From an uncultured Oscillospiraceae bacterium (lineage in GTDB: Bacteria; Bacillota; Clostridia; Oscillospirales; Acutalibacteraceae): a stretch of 17,231 nt of DNA. Positions 1 to 7,931 of this stretch are shown here, piece after piece. Below the pieces are notes generated by a model. That model had not been told where the DNA came from and ran no database searches. It saw only the letters and a list, made by a program, of their open reading frames with translations. Within the stretch, counting starts at the first letter, position 1, and each line of letters starts with the position of its first letter. The stretch is from assembly GCA_900552605.1 (NCBI GenBank), contig USAR01000004.1, forward strand, positions 1-17,231, written 5' to 3'. Both the position numbers and the translations under genes were made by a program.

Positions 1-782
1 TCAATTAAAGCATATTCAAACGAAATGCGTCTACCTGTTATTTTAATGTATTCTCTGCAAGCGCTTAGCAAGGTTTCAATATTATAACTGCGGTTAACAG
101 GCATAATTTTGCTTCGCTCGCTGTTGATTGGATTATGAAGCGACACTGAAAGCGTAACAGGCATTTTGTATTTTGCGAGCTCTGTTATCTTGTTTGCAAG
201 ACCGCTTGTGGAAACGGAGATGTTGCGAAGACTGAGGTTGAGTCCGTCCGGGTGAGAAACAAGCTGTAAAAAACGCACCGTGTTTTGAAAATTATCCAAT
301 GGCTCGCCCATTCCCATCATAACTATATGCGAAACCCGGACTGAGTTATCACGTTCTGCCGCGGTCACCTGTGCCAATATTTCCGAGGGAGTAAGGCTGC
401 GGCTCAGTCCGTAAATACCCGATGCACAAAACTTGCACCCCATTCTGCAGCCGACCTGAGATGAAACACACACGGAATACCAACCGTCGTATTTCATAAG
501 CACCGATTCAATATAACTGCCGTCGGGTAATTTATACAGATACTTTACGGTGCCATCGATTTTCGATACATACTTTTGCTCAATTTCTACATTAGCAATA
601 TAAGCGTTTTCCTCAAGTTTTTCACGCAGAGCTTTAGGAAGATCCGACATACTGTTAAAATCCTCAGTACCCGTTTGCAGCCACTTAAAAAGCTGCTTTG
701 CATGAAAAGACGGAAATCCAAGCCCGGCAACAATAATTTTAAGCTCTTCGGGAGTTTTTGATTTTACATCAAGCTTTTCCAA
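1..782 (-). CDS. rlmN: 23S rRNA/tRNA adenine-C2 methyltransferase RlmN (3' end cut by window)
   Basis: This radical-SAM enzyme methylates C2 of A2503 in 23S rRNA and, in many bacteria, A37 of some tRNAs. The frame is open from 782 to the window edge (260 codons; the family has about 345). The 4Fe-4S cluster motif CxxxCxxC is at C112, C116 and C119. The preceding C105, in VCVSSQVGC, matches the E. coli Cys118 that takes part in catalysis, and GEPL is at 159-162. The second mechanistic cysteine (E. coli Cys355) lies beyond the window. The start is a TTG at 780-782, the only start that gives the family N-terminus (MEKLDVKSKTPEEL). It sits behind a strong AAGGAAAGG site that overlaps the end of rsmB, whose stop is 4 nt upstream. 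It is the last visible gene of the minus-strand run and is probably translationally coupled to rsmB. Confidence 0.96.
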   Translation of the reverse strand, partial: MEKLDVKSKTPEELKIIVAGLGFPSFHAKQLFKWLQTGTEDFNSMSDLPKALREKLEENAYIANVEIEQKYVSKIDGTVKYLYKLPDGSYIESVLMKYDGWYSVCVSSQVGCRMGCKFCASGIYGLSRSLTPSEILAQVTAAERDNSVRVSHIVMMGMGEPLDNFQNTVRFLQLVSHPDGLNLSLRNISVSTSGLANKITELAKYKMPVTLSVSLHNPINSERSKIMPVNRSYNIETLLSACREYIKITGRRISFEYALI

Positions 783-786
783 AAGG

Positions 787-2091
787 CTACCTTTCCTTTC
801 TTATAACGGCAAAGAAAAAGCCGTCGCCGCCGTTAACACTCGGCATAAGTCTGTGGCAAAAAGCGATTGTGCCTAACACTTCTGTTTTTTGCGGTAAATA
901 TTTCGAATGGTTTTTTAAGAATCTCTCCACCACCGCTTCGTTTTCTTCACGGCGTAAAGTGCATGTTGAATACAAAAGCGTACCGCCTGTTTTCAAATAT
1001 CTTGCGGAATTTTCCAATATATTATACTGCAAGTCGGGCAGGTTTGTCAAATCAGACTTTGGTTTATACTTGATTTCAGGTTTTCTTCTTATAACACCGA
1101 AGCCCGAACACGGCACATCGCATATAATTTTGCCGAATTTTCCGAGTGATTCATTATACACCGTTGCATCGTTTACAATTGCCTTAATGCAGCTTACTCC
1201 AAGCCGCTTTGCATTATCCTCAATAAGCTTTACTCTGTGTTTATGGATATCACAAGAAACGATTTCTCCGACATTTTGCATATTCATTGCCGCACTTATG
1301 CTTTTGCCGCCCGGTGACGCACAAACATCAAGCACTCTGTCGCCTTTTTCTGCGCCGAGCACAGATATTGCCGTTTGGGCGGAGATATCCTGAATATAAA
1401 AAAGTCCGTTCGAAAATCCGTTTATCGCCCTTACACTGCCGAAGCCGATACTGCAAAGCGCCTCATCTCGGAGAGCGGTTTTCTCTGTTTCAATCCCGTC
1501 CTTAAAAAGCTGCTCTTTAAGCTCGTTAACAGTTGTTTTCAAAGTGTTTACGCGAAGAAAAGTCGGCGCAGGCTCAAGTGAATTTTCCAAAAAACGTTCT
1601 GTGCTTTCTTGCCCTATGTAACTTGTAAGCTCGGTTATAAACCACTGCGGACACGAGTATTTCACCGAAAGAGCCTTCTCCCCGTTGCCGGTGGGCAGCT
1701 TCGGCTGCTCTCTTAAAAAATTCCTTAAAACAGCATTAACTAAGCCTGCGGCGTATTTCTCACGCGACTTTTTTATAAAATTGACCGATTCGTTAACAGC
1801 GGCACTGTTCGGCACCTTATCCATATAAACAATTTGATAAATCGCCATTCTGAGTGCCGCCTGCACTTTTTCGGAAAGTGCGGACGACGGCTTTTTGGAG
1901 AGCTTGTCTATATAGTAGTCAAGCGTTAATTTGCGCTCTGTAACGCCGTATACCAAGCGGGTAACAAATGCGGAATCAGCTTTTGTAAGCTCGGCATTTT
2001 TAAGTGCTGCGTCGATAGCGAGATTTGAATATGATTCGCTTTTTTCAAGTTCTGCCAATATATCGGCGGCGATGCGCCGAGCACCGCTCAC
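787..2091 (-). CDS. rsmB: 16S rRNA (cytosine-967 C5)-methyltransferase RsmB
   Basis: The enzyme transfers a methyl group from SAM to C5 of C967 in 16S rRNA. It has 434 aa, the usual family length. The N-terminal ~140 residues form the NusB-like RNA-binding domain (starting RRIAADILAELE). The Rossmann methyltransferase domain follows, with the SAM loop LDVCASPGGKS at about 254-264. Motif IV is DVPCSG (C328) and motif VI is YSTC, with the catalytic cysteine at C377. The C-terminus GDGFFFAVIRK is typical. The ATG at 2091 overlaps the stop of the upstream zinc-peptidase gene as ATGA, so the two are coupled. rlmN follows 4 nt after the stop, giving a small rRNA-methylation block. No key residue is missing. 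Confidence 0.97.
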   Translation of the reverse strand: MSGARRIAADILAELEKSESYSNLAIDAALKNAELTKADSAFVTRLVYGVTERKLTLDYYIDKLSKKPSSALSEKVQAALRMAIYQIVYMDKVPNSAAVNESVNFIKKSREKYAAGLVNAVLRNFLREQPKLPTGNGEKALSVKYSCPQWFITELTSYIGQESTERFLENSLEPAPTFLRVNTLKTTVNELKEQLFKDGIETEKTALRDEALCSIGFGSVRAINGFSNGLFYIQDISAQTAISVLGAEKGDRVLDVCASPGGKSISAAMNMQNVGEIVSCDIHKHRVKLIEDNAKRLGVSCIKAIVNDATVYNESLGKFGKIICDVPCSGFGVIRRKPEIKYKPKSDLTNLPDLQYNILENSARYLKTGGTLLYSTCTLRREENEAVVERFLKNHSKYLPQKTEVLGTIAFCHRLMPSVNGGDGFFFAVIRKER

Positions 2092-2804
2092 CTTCTGTCG
2101 CGGCTGTTTCCGAGAAAGCGCACCGCGTAGTAAAGCAAGGTTAGAAGCGACTGTATCATTGCGGCAACATATGTCAATGCCGCCGCTGTAAGCACTTTTT
2201 TCGCACCGTTATATTCATCGGGTGACAAAAGACCGCCAGAGCTGATTGCCGCAAGTGCACGGCGGCTTGCGTTAAACTCGACCGGCAGCGTTGCAAACTG
2301 AAAGGCAAATGTTGCGCCGAAAAGCACAAGACCGAGCACGGTAAGGTTAAAGAAATTGATTGCCGAACCGATTATCATAAGAATAATGCCGAGCATCGGT
2401 CCATATTGAGCAAAGGGAATTATTGCCGTGCGAATTTTAATGGGAACATATCCCGCTGCATACTGCACAGCATGCCCTGCCTCGTGCGCCGCAATGCCTA
2501 CTGCGGCAATTGATGTTGAATCGCAAACGCCTTCCGATAGCCTTATAACATTTGAACGCGGATCGTAATGGTCGGTCATAGTGCCGCTTACAACTTCGAT
2601 TCTGACCCCTGTAACGCCGTTTGCGGAAAGTACCGCTCTTGCAGCATCCGCACCTGTTAATCCGCGGGAATTCGGTATTCTTGAATAGTTTTTATAACGC
2701 GATTTTACAAGGTACTGTGCCCACAGCATAATAATAAGCGATATAATAACCACCGTCATATACAGCGGATCCCACAAATAATACATACCGTAACCGTATC
2801 CCAT
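2088..2804 (-). CDS. Membrane zinc metallopeptidase, YugP family
   Basis: Predicted membrane-embedded zinc-dependent protease of the Zn_peptidase_2 (YugP) family, whose physiological substrate is not established. It has 238 aa. A first membrane segment lies at about 14-32, after a Gly/Tyr-rich start. The zincin motif HEAGH is at 107-111 (H107 and H111 as ligands, E108 as general base), followed by AVQYAAGYVPIKIR. Three more hydrophobic segments cover about 133-170 and 208-230. The ribosome site is GAAAGGTG, 8 nt before the ATG. It lies 42 nt after fmt and overlaps the rsmB start by 4 nt, so it is transcribed with them. The place next to def/fmt is suggestive, but a role in processing nascent chains would be a guess. 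Confidence 0.9.
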   Translation of the reverse strand: MGYGYGMYYLWDPLYMTVVIISLIIMLWAQYLVKSRYKNYSRIPNSRGLTGADAARAVLSANGVTGVRIEVVSGTMTDHYDPRSNVIRLSEGVCDSTSIAAVGIAAHEAGHAVQYAAGYVPIKIRTAIIPFAQYGPMLGIILMIIGSAINFFNLTVLGLVLFGATFAFQFATLPVEFNASRRALAAISSGGLLSPDEYNGAKKVLTAAALTYVAAMIQSLLTLLYYAVRFLGNSRDRR

Positions 2805-2846
2805 AATCTCAACACCTTTCGTATTGCGTTTATTGCTTTTTAAAAA

Positions 2847-3767
2847 TCAGTTAACAATATCGCCGACTTTAAGTTTAAAGCTGCCGTGCAGCATATCGGA
2901 GGCGCTCATCCTTTTTTTGCCTTCCGGCTGAACTTCTATAAGCTCTAAAGCCCCGTTGCCGCAGGCAATTATAAGCGATGAGTCGGCCTTTAAAACCGTG
3001 CCGGGCTTACCGGACATTTCGGAAATCTTTGCTTTATATACCTTTATTCTTTTGCCGTCGCTTATAAAATATGCACACGGCCACGGATTATATCCGCGCA
3101 CAGCGCAGCAAAGCTCTTTAGCGTTTAAAGAAAAATCGAGTTTTGCCATTTCTTTTTTTATTATGGGTGCCTTGGAAACGCCGTCTTCCGGCTGCTTTCG
3201 CGGCACTATATCGCCGTTTTCAAGGTCTTTAACGGTTTTAACAAGCAGCTTGGCTCCGATATCGGCAAGCCTTTCAAAAAGCTCGCCGGCGGTTTCATCT
3301 TCGCCGATTGCGGTTTCCTCCGTTTCAAGAATATCGCCTGTGTCCATACCCTCGTCCATCTTCATTGTGGTAACACCTGTTACGGTGTCTCCAGAAACTA
3401 TGCACCACTGAATAGGCGACGCTCCGCGGTATTTAGGCAGCAACGAGCCGTGCACATTAACACAGCCGTATTTTGGAAGCTCCAATATTTTTTTCGGTAA
3501 AATTTTTCCGTATGCCACAACTGCGATAAGGTCAGGTGATATCTGCTTTAATATATCGAGAGCCTTGCCGTCTTTAAGCGTCGGCGGCTGATAAACAGGA
3601 ATATTAAGGCTCTCAGCCAAAACTTTAACGGGCGGCGGCGTTAAAATCTGCTTTCTTCCGACAGGCTTATCTGTTTGAGTAAACACTGCCGCCACCTCGT
3701 GCACCTTTGCGATTTCCGCAAGGCTTTTAACGGCAAAATCAGGCGTTCCCATAAAAACAATTTTCAT
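2847..3767 (-). CDS. fmt: Methionyl-tRNA formyltransferase
   Basis: The enzyme formylates Met-tRNA(fMet) with 10-formyl-tetrahydrofolate, making the bacterial initiator. It has 306 aa, normal length. The N-terminal formyltransferase domain begins MKIVFMGTPDFAV. The catalytic triad is in place: N104 and H106 in NVHGSLLPKYRGASP, and D142 in MDEGMDTGDIL, equivalent to E. coli N106, H108 and D144. The C-terminal tRNA-binding domain covers about residues 205-306, with VRGYNPWPCAYF at its start. Its ATG directly abuts the def stop (TAA then ATG, no gap). The AGGA ribosome site lies inside the def end, so the pair that adds and removes the formyl group is translationally coupled. Confidence 0.97.
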   Translation of the reverse strand: MKIVFMGTPDFAVKSLAEIAKVHEVAAVFTQTDKPVGRKQILTPPPVKVLAESLNIPVYQPPTLKDGKALDILKQISPDLIAVVAYGKILPKKILELPKYGCVNVHGSLLPKYRGASPIQWCIVSGDTVTGVTTMKMDEGMDTGDILETEETAIGEDETAGELFERLADIGAKLLVKTVKDLENGDIVPRKQPEDGVSKAPIIKKEMAKLDFSLNAKELCCAVRGYNPWPCAYFISDGKRIKVYKAKISEMSGKPGTVLKADSSLIIACGNGALELIEVQPEGKKRMSASDMLHGSFKLKVGDIVN

Positions 3768-4220
3768 TTAGTTTTCCTCATATTCTACAACGTGGTCAGT
3801 GAACAGCACTCCGTTAAGATGGTCTATTTCGTGACAGAGCGCACGCGCAAGCAGGTCACTGCCCTTAATTTCAAAAGCATTGCCGTGCCTGTCAAATGCC
3901 TCAACCTTAACCTTTTTAGGTCTTTCGGTAATGCCGAAAACGCCGGGGCACGAAAGGCAGCCTTCGCTCTCGTTCTGCTTGCCCGACATTCTTACAACAA
4001 CGGGATTAACAAGCTCAATAGGTCCTTCGCCGATATCAATAACACACACTCGGCGCAATATACCGATTTGCGGTGCCGCAAGACCGACCCCGTCGTTTTC
4101 ATACATAGTGTCAAACATATCGTCTAAAAGCTCAGAAAGCTTTTCGTCGAAATTTGTTACCTCTCGCGATTTTTTTCTCAAAAATTCATCGGGAGTTTTT
4201 ACAATGTTTCTGATTGCCAT
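3768..4220 (-). CDS. def: Peptide deformylase
   Basis: The metalloenzyme removes the formyl group from the N-terminal Met of nascent proteins. It has 150 aa, the compact form common in Clostridia. All three family motifs are intact: GVGLAAPQIG at 44-53, EGCLSCPG at 86-93 with metal ligand C88, and HEIDH at 130-134 with ligands H130 and H134 and catalytic E131. The ATG at 4220 has the ribosome site AAAGGAAC about 7 nt upstream. It lies 42 nt downstream of priA and abuts fmt. The order priA-def-fmt is classic for Firmicutes. Confidence 0.97.
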   Translation of the reverse strand: MAIRNIVKTPDEFLRKKSREVTNFDEKLSELLDDMFDTMYENDGVGLAAPQIGILRRVCVIDIGEGPIELVNPVVVRMSGKQNESEGCLSCPGVFGITERPKKVKVEAFDRHGNAFEIKGSDLLARALCHEIDHLNGVLFTDHVVEYEEN

Positions 4221-4262
4221 TTGAAACGTTCCTTTCGTATTTTTCCCCTATAGCTGTTTTGC

Positions 4263-6695
4263 TTATTCAGGGTCGATATCTATTGAAACAGTGGTGCTTT
4301 TTGCAATGTCTGAGTTATAGTATTCCTCAAGACATTCCTCAAGCAGTTGCTTTAAACGCTTAAAATTACGAAATTTTAAAAACAGCATATGTCTGTACTT
4401 TTTGTTGATTTTTGGCACTACATCTGCTGTCGGGCCTAAAATATTAAGCTTTAAATCATTAAAATCGCCTTTTACCCGTTTTACAATAAGCTCAAAAAAG
4501 GCTGCTGCGCCGCGCTTGGAAAGCTCATAATCCATACTTTGAAACATAAGCTTCGCCATTTCGCAATACGGCGGAAAGATATACAGCTTTCTTGAAAGTA
4601 TTTCATCATTATAAAACGAATTATAATCCTGCTTTGCCGCAAGCCTGATAAGGTCGCTGTCGGGCTGAACTGTCTGAATAACGGCAGTGCCGCCGTTTTT
4701 ACCTCTTCCCGATCGCCCTACAACCTGTGTTAAAAGTGAAAACGCACGCTCGTAGCTTTTGTAATCGGCGCTGTGCATTGCCATATCCGCATTAAGCACA
4801 CCCACAAGCGTTACCTTTTCAAAATCCAGTCCCTTAGCAACCATCTGCGTTCCCAGCATAATATCATAATCGCCGTTTGAAAAGGACGTCAGCTTTTTTC
4901 TGTAAGAGTCCTTTGCAAGTGTTGTGTCGGCGTCCATTCTCAATATTCTTGCGTCACCGAAAATAAGCCCCAACTCTTCTTCAACCTTTTGCGTTCCCAC
5001 ACCGAGATATTTCATATGCTCGCCGCCGCACTTTTGACACTTCTGAGTATATGGCACAGAGTAGCCGCAATAGTGACACATCAGTCTGCCGTTTGCAGCG
5101 TGATATATCATTGAAATGCTGCAATTCGGGCATGTTACAACATCGCCGCAATTAGGACATGATACATAGGTATTGTAACCGCGACGGTTCATAAGCAAAA
5201 TCGCCTGCTGTTTTTTTTGCAGCGTTTCCGAAAGCCTGTCCAAAAGCTCGCGGCTGAGCACGGAACGATTGCCGCCGTGAAACTCGTTGCGCATATCAAC
5301 AACCGTTACTTTCGGCAGCACCGCCTTTCCATATCGTTTTTTCAGCGGCAGCAATTTGTATTTCCCCGAAACGGCCGCACAATAGCTCTCAACCGACGGT
5401 GTAGCCGAAGCTAACACAAGCACCGCTCCGTGGTAAGCACAGCGGAATTTTGCAACGTCGCGTGCGTGAAATTTCGGACTTTGTTCCGATTTGTAAGTAT
5501 GCTCCTGCTCTTCGTCTATTATAACAAGTCCGAGGTTGCTAAACGGAGCAAATGCCGCAGAGCGTGTTCCGACAGCAACAAGCGCCTCTCCGTTTTTAAT
5601 TCGCCGCCACTCGTTCATACGCTCTCTTTGCGACATTGCGCTGTGAATAACGGCAACTCTATTGCCGTATCGCGCGGTGAAGATTGAAATTGTCTGCGGT
5701 GTAAGAGCAATTTCCGGTACCATAACGATAACGCCGCGACCCATCGCCACAACATCATCCGCAGCTTTTAAAAACACCTGCGTTTTTCCGCTGCCGGTAA
5801 CGCCGTACAACAGACTTACGGAATAGCCGTTTTCACACTGTTTTTTAAGGCTGTCGTACGCTGCATATTGCTCCTTTGAAAGCTGTATCTCGGGCTTCTT
5901 AATATTTGTAGATTCGTCGGGTTTTATAACGACCTCTGCGTTATAAAGCTCCGCCGCCCCTTTGTTGCAAAGTCCTGTTACAACTGCCGGTGTTATTCCC
6001 AAAAAATAGCACAGCTCTTTTACGTCGGCATCTCCGCTTTTTTGAAGCTGCTCCACAACAGCCTTTTGCTTTGCCGTCAACTTTTCGGGGATTCTGTCAT
6101 TTATAAGCCTTACCATTTTAACTGTGGGGTCACGCAACTTCTGCTCTGCAAAATCGTTTCTTGAAAGTATGTCTTTTTTTAGCATTTTTTCAAGTATCTG
6201 TGATTGCGGTTTAAAACCGAATCTTCGCAGAAGCTTATCGCGCTCTTCATATTTGCCGAGTGTTTTAAGATAGTCGGCAATCGCAGCCTCATCTGCAGAA
6301 AGCGAGCCGGTATCCGAGTCGCCGTTAAAAGTATATGCAACCTTTACGCGCATTGATATTCCGGCAGGAAGAAGCACCCTTAATGCATCAAAATACGTGC
6401 AAAAGGTACGCTCTTTTAAAAATACCGCAAGCTTTAACATTTCATCGTTTAAAATCGGCTTTTCATCAAGCACAGTAACTATCTGTTTCAGCTTTGACTT
6501 TGGACAGTCGGTTTTATCCGATATACTTAAAACAAAGCCCTGTCTCGTTGCGGTGCCGTTGCCGAAAGGCACAAGCACGCGCTTACCGACAGGGTTTTCA
6601 CACATCAGTGCTTTCGGCAATAAATAGTCGTATGGCTTATCTATACGGTATATCGTTTGGTCTATGCAAACTTGCGCTATTGTTACGTTTTCCAA
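4263..6695 (-). CDS. priA: Primosomal protein N' (replication restart helicase PriA)
   Basis: A 3'-to-5' superfamily 2 helicase that recognises stalled forks and reloads the replicative helicase. Numbered from the chosen start (810 aa), it has an N-terminal DNA-binding domain (IDKPYDYLLP near 20), Walker A GVTGSGKT at 298-305, the Walker B variant DEEQEH at 394-399, and eight zinc-binding cysteines in four pairs (513/516, 522/525, 540/543, 553/556). The helicase C-terminal motif VGRSGRG is present. The frame stays open upstream to a GTG at 6842, but those 49 extra residues are Cys/Phe/Trp-rich, match nothing expected of PriA and lie in DNA that can fold. The family N-terminus begins near the TTG at 6695, with a weak GGTGG site about 8 nt before it. 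GTG codons at 6707 and 6710 are alternatives. The body is certain; the start is not. Confidence 0.95.
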   Translation of the reverse strand: MENVTIAQVCIDQTIYRIDKPYDYLLPKALMCENPVGKRVLVPFGNGTATRQGFVLSISDKTDCPKSKLKQIVTVLDEKPILNDEMLKLAVFLKERTFCTYFDALRVLLPAGISMRVKVAYTFNGDSDTGSLSADEAAIADYLKTLGKYEERDKLLRRFGFKPQSQILEKMLKKDILSRNDFAEQKLRDPTVKMVRLINDRIPEKLTAKQKAVVEQLQKSGDADVKELCYFLGITPAVVTGLCNKGAAELYNAEVVIKPDESTNIKKPEIQLSKEQYAAYDSLKKQCENGYSVSLLYGVTGSGKTQVFLKAADDVVAMGRGVIVMVPEIALTPQTISIFTARYGNRVAVIHSAMSQRERMNEWRRIKNGEALVAVGTRSAAFAPFSNLGLVIIDEEQEHTYKSEQSPKFHARDVAKFRCAYHGAVLVLASATPSVESYCAAVSGKYKLLPLKKRYGKAVLPKVTVVDMRNEFHGGNRSVLSRELLDRLSETLQKKQQAILLMNRRGYNTYVSCPNCGDVVTCPNCSISMIYHAANGRLMCHYCGYSVPYTQKCQKCGGEHMKYLGVGTQKVEEELGLIFGDARILRMDADTTLAKDSYRKKLTSFSNGDYDIMLGTQMVAKGLDFEKVTLVGVLNADMAMHSADYKSYERAFSLLTQVVGRSGRGKNGGTAVIQTVQPDSDLIRLAAKQDYNSFYNDEILSRKLYIFPPYCEMAKLMFQSMDYELSKRGAAAFFELIVKRVKGDFNDLKLNILGPTADVVPKINKKYRHMLFLKFRNFKRLKQLLEECLEEYYNSDIAKSTTVSIDIDPE

Positions 6696-6888
6696 CTGAC
6701 AAGCCACCACACTTTCAAAAAAATACTTATAGTTACACCATTGGGACAAAACACCGGACAGCTGACATTTTTTCGCAACCGAAATGTAACACACAAACCA
6801 AGCAAAAGCACAAAGTCCAAACCGTCTTGCCACAGCAGGCACATTCGGCTTACGGCAGCACCGACGCGTTTGGACTCGTCAGCCAAAA
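6696..6888 (-). other. Structured non-coding-looking gap between rpoZ and priA
   Basis: This 193-bp gap sits in an otherwise tightly packed run. It contains pairings that could form a branched RNA on the minus strand. 6815-6826 (GTCCAAACCGTC) pairs with 6863-6875 (12 bp with one bulged base). GCTGAC at 6761-6766 pairs with GTCAGC at 6878-6883, enclosing that arm. ACATTT at 6765-6770 and AAATGT at 6782-6787, with an inner CG/CG pair, form a hairpin beside the closing stem and share two of its bases. One frame is open through most of it (67 codons from a TTG at 6886) and another runs into priA, but both give unfamiliar Cys/Trp/Phe-rich peptides. It may be a leader or processing element, or just a scar. 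I do not recognise a known RNA family. Confidence 0.4.
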
Positions 6889-7068
6889 TTAAAGATCCTT
6901 TTCTCTTGCCAGCTCGTTCATTGCAAGCGTAACGGGCTTTTCAATAAGAATCTCGTTCTCTTCCTCTGCGCGCTGCGATATTTTTCTTGCGCGACGTGCT
7001 ATATCAAGAACCAATTCATAACGGTTTTTATAAGCGTTTATAAGCTTACCTATTGCAGGATTCAGCAT
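6889..7068 (-). CDS. rpoZ: DNA-directed RNA polymerase omega subunit
   Basis: The small subunit that helps fold the beta' subunit and assemble RNA polymerase. It has 59 aa (Bacillus has about 67), which is why a 60-residue cutoff misses it. The sequence is clearly omega: it begins MLNPAIGKLINAYKNRYELV, goes on with LDIARRARKI, and ends with the conserved KPVTLAMNELAREKDL. The ATG at 7066-7068 lies inside the last codons of gmk, a 23-nt overlap in another frame. It has an AGAGGTG ribosome site about 7 nt upstream. The order remA-gmk-rpoZ is conserved in Firmicutes and supports the call. Confidence 0.93.
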   Translation of the reverse strand: MLNPAIGKLINAYKNRYELVLDIARRARKISQRAEEENEILIEKPVTLAMNELAREKDL

Positions 7069-7669
7069 CTTTTAACACCTCTTTTATTGTATTTTCTCTG
7101 CGGTCGGATTTGTTCCTGTCGCCGAGTATTATTGATATCATTTCATCAACAGCGGCATCTAAGTCGTCGTTAATAACAATATAATCATATTCATTTGCAT
7201 GCTCGATTTCGCCGAGTGCTATATTAAGCCTGCCCCAAATCTGCTCCGGACTCTCGGTTTCCCTGCCGCTAAGACGTTCCTTAAGCACCTCAAAGGACGG
7301 CGGCATTATAAAAATGCTCAATGCGTCGGGGCATTTCTTTTTAACGGTGCGAGCGCCGTTAATATCAATTTCCAAAACGATCTCCGCACCGTCCGCCACG
7401 GCGTCGTCAACCGGCTTTTTCGGTGTTCCGTAATAATTGCCTAAGTAAACATTATGCTCAAGCATCTCGCCTTGATCTAATGCTTTTTCAAACTGCTCTC
7501 TTGTAACAAAATGATATTTCCCGTTTTTAACCTCGCCCTCGCGCATTGCACGGGTAACAGCAGAGATTGAAAGCCGAATTTCGGGATGCCTTTTAAAAAC
7601 CTCGGTAAGTACCGTGTCTTTGCCCGAGCCGGACGGTCCCGAAACGATTATCATCCTACCCTTACTCAT
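7046..7669 (-). CDS. gmk: Guanylate kinase
   Basis: The enzyme phosphorylates GMP to GDP with ATP, an essential step of GTP/dGTP supply. It has 207 aa from the chosen ATG. The P-loop GPSGSGKDT is at 11-19, the GMP-binding region SAVTRAMREGEVKNGKYHF follows, then YGTPKKPV and EIDINGARTVKK. All are standard; the Asp after the P-loop lysine is a variant I take to be harmless. A start six codons upstream (7687) is possible, but the ATG at 7669 fits the family N-terminus (MSKGRMIIVSGPSG). It also has the strong AGGGGG site 7 nt before it, and it overlaps the remA stop (ATGAGTAA). Its 3' end overlaps rpoZ. Confidence 0.96.
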   Translation of the reverse strand: MSKGRMIIVSGPSGSGKDTVLTEVFKRHPEIRLSISAVTRAMREGEVKNGKYHFVTREQFEKALDQGEMLEHNVYLGNYYGTPKKPVDDAVADGAEIVLEIDINGARTVKKKCPDALSIFIMPPSFEVLKERLSGRETESPEQIWGRLNIALGEIEHANEYDYIVINDDLDAAVDEMISIILGDRNKSDRRENTIKEVLKDAESCNR

Positions 7670-7919
7670 ACTCTTCCCCCTCGACATTCTCTGTAAACCT
7701 TTCTTTCAGCTTTTCAGCTGTTAAATACGAAAGCACAATGTGGTCGCTGTCGGTAAAAATAACAGCTTTTGTTTTTCTGCCCTGCGTTGCGTCGATAAGC
7801 CTCTTTTCCTCTTTAGCTTCCTGCACAATTCGCTTTATCGGCGCTGAGTCGGGGCTTATAACCGAAACCACCCTTTCGGCACAAACCATATTTCCAAACC
7901 CTATATTTACAAGCTTCAT
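7662..7919 (-). CDS. remA: RemA-family DNA-binding regulator (DUF370)
   Basis: An 85-aa protein of the RemA (YlzA, DUF370) family. In Bacillus subtilis RemA activates biofilm-matrix and osmoprotection genes by binding repeated DNA sites. The signature MKLVNIGFGNMV is at the N-terminus, followed by RVVSVISPDSAPIKR and the core DATQGRKTKAVIFTDSDHIVLS. It follows yicC by 12 nt and overlaps the gmk start by 8 nt, the same place as in Bacillus. The family is widespread in Clostridia that make no known Bacillus-type matrix, so its targets here cannot be read from the sequence. Confidence 0.94.
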   Translation of the reverse strand: MKLVNIGFGNMVCAERVVSVISPDSAPIKRIVQEAKEEKRLIDATQGRKTKAVIFTDSDHIVLSYLTAEKLKERFTENVEGEEYE

Positions 7920-7931
7920 TAAAAAACAACC

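Noticed and set aside
758..1393. 211-residue plus-strand frame opposite rsmB
   Set aside because: rsmB on the other strand is complete with all motifs. This frame has no recognisable domain and is an antisense shadow.
6683..6886. 67-residue TTG-started frame between rpoZ and priA as a small membrane protein
   Set aside because: It has some hydrophobic stretches but many scattered Cys/Trp and no clean helix or good ribosome site, and it lies in DNA with strong pairing. It remains possible, but I do not call it.
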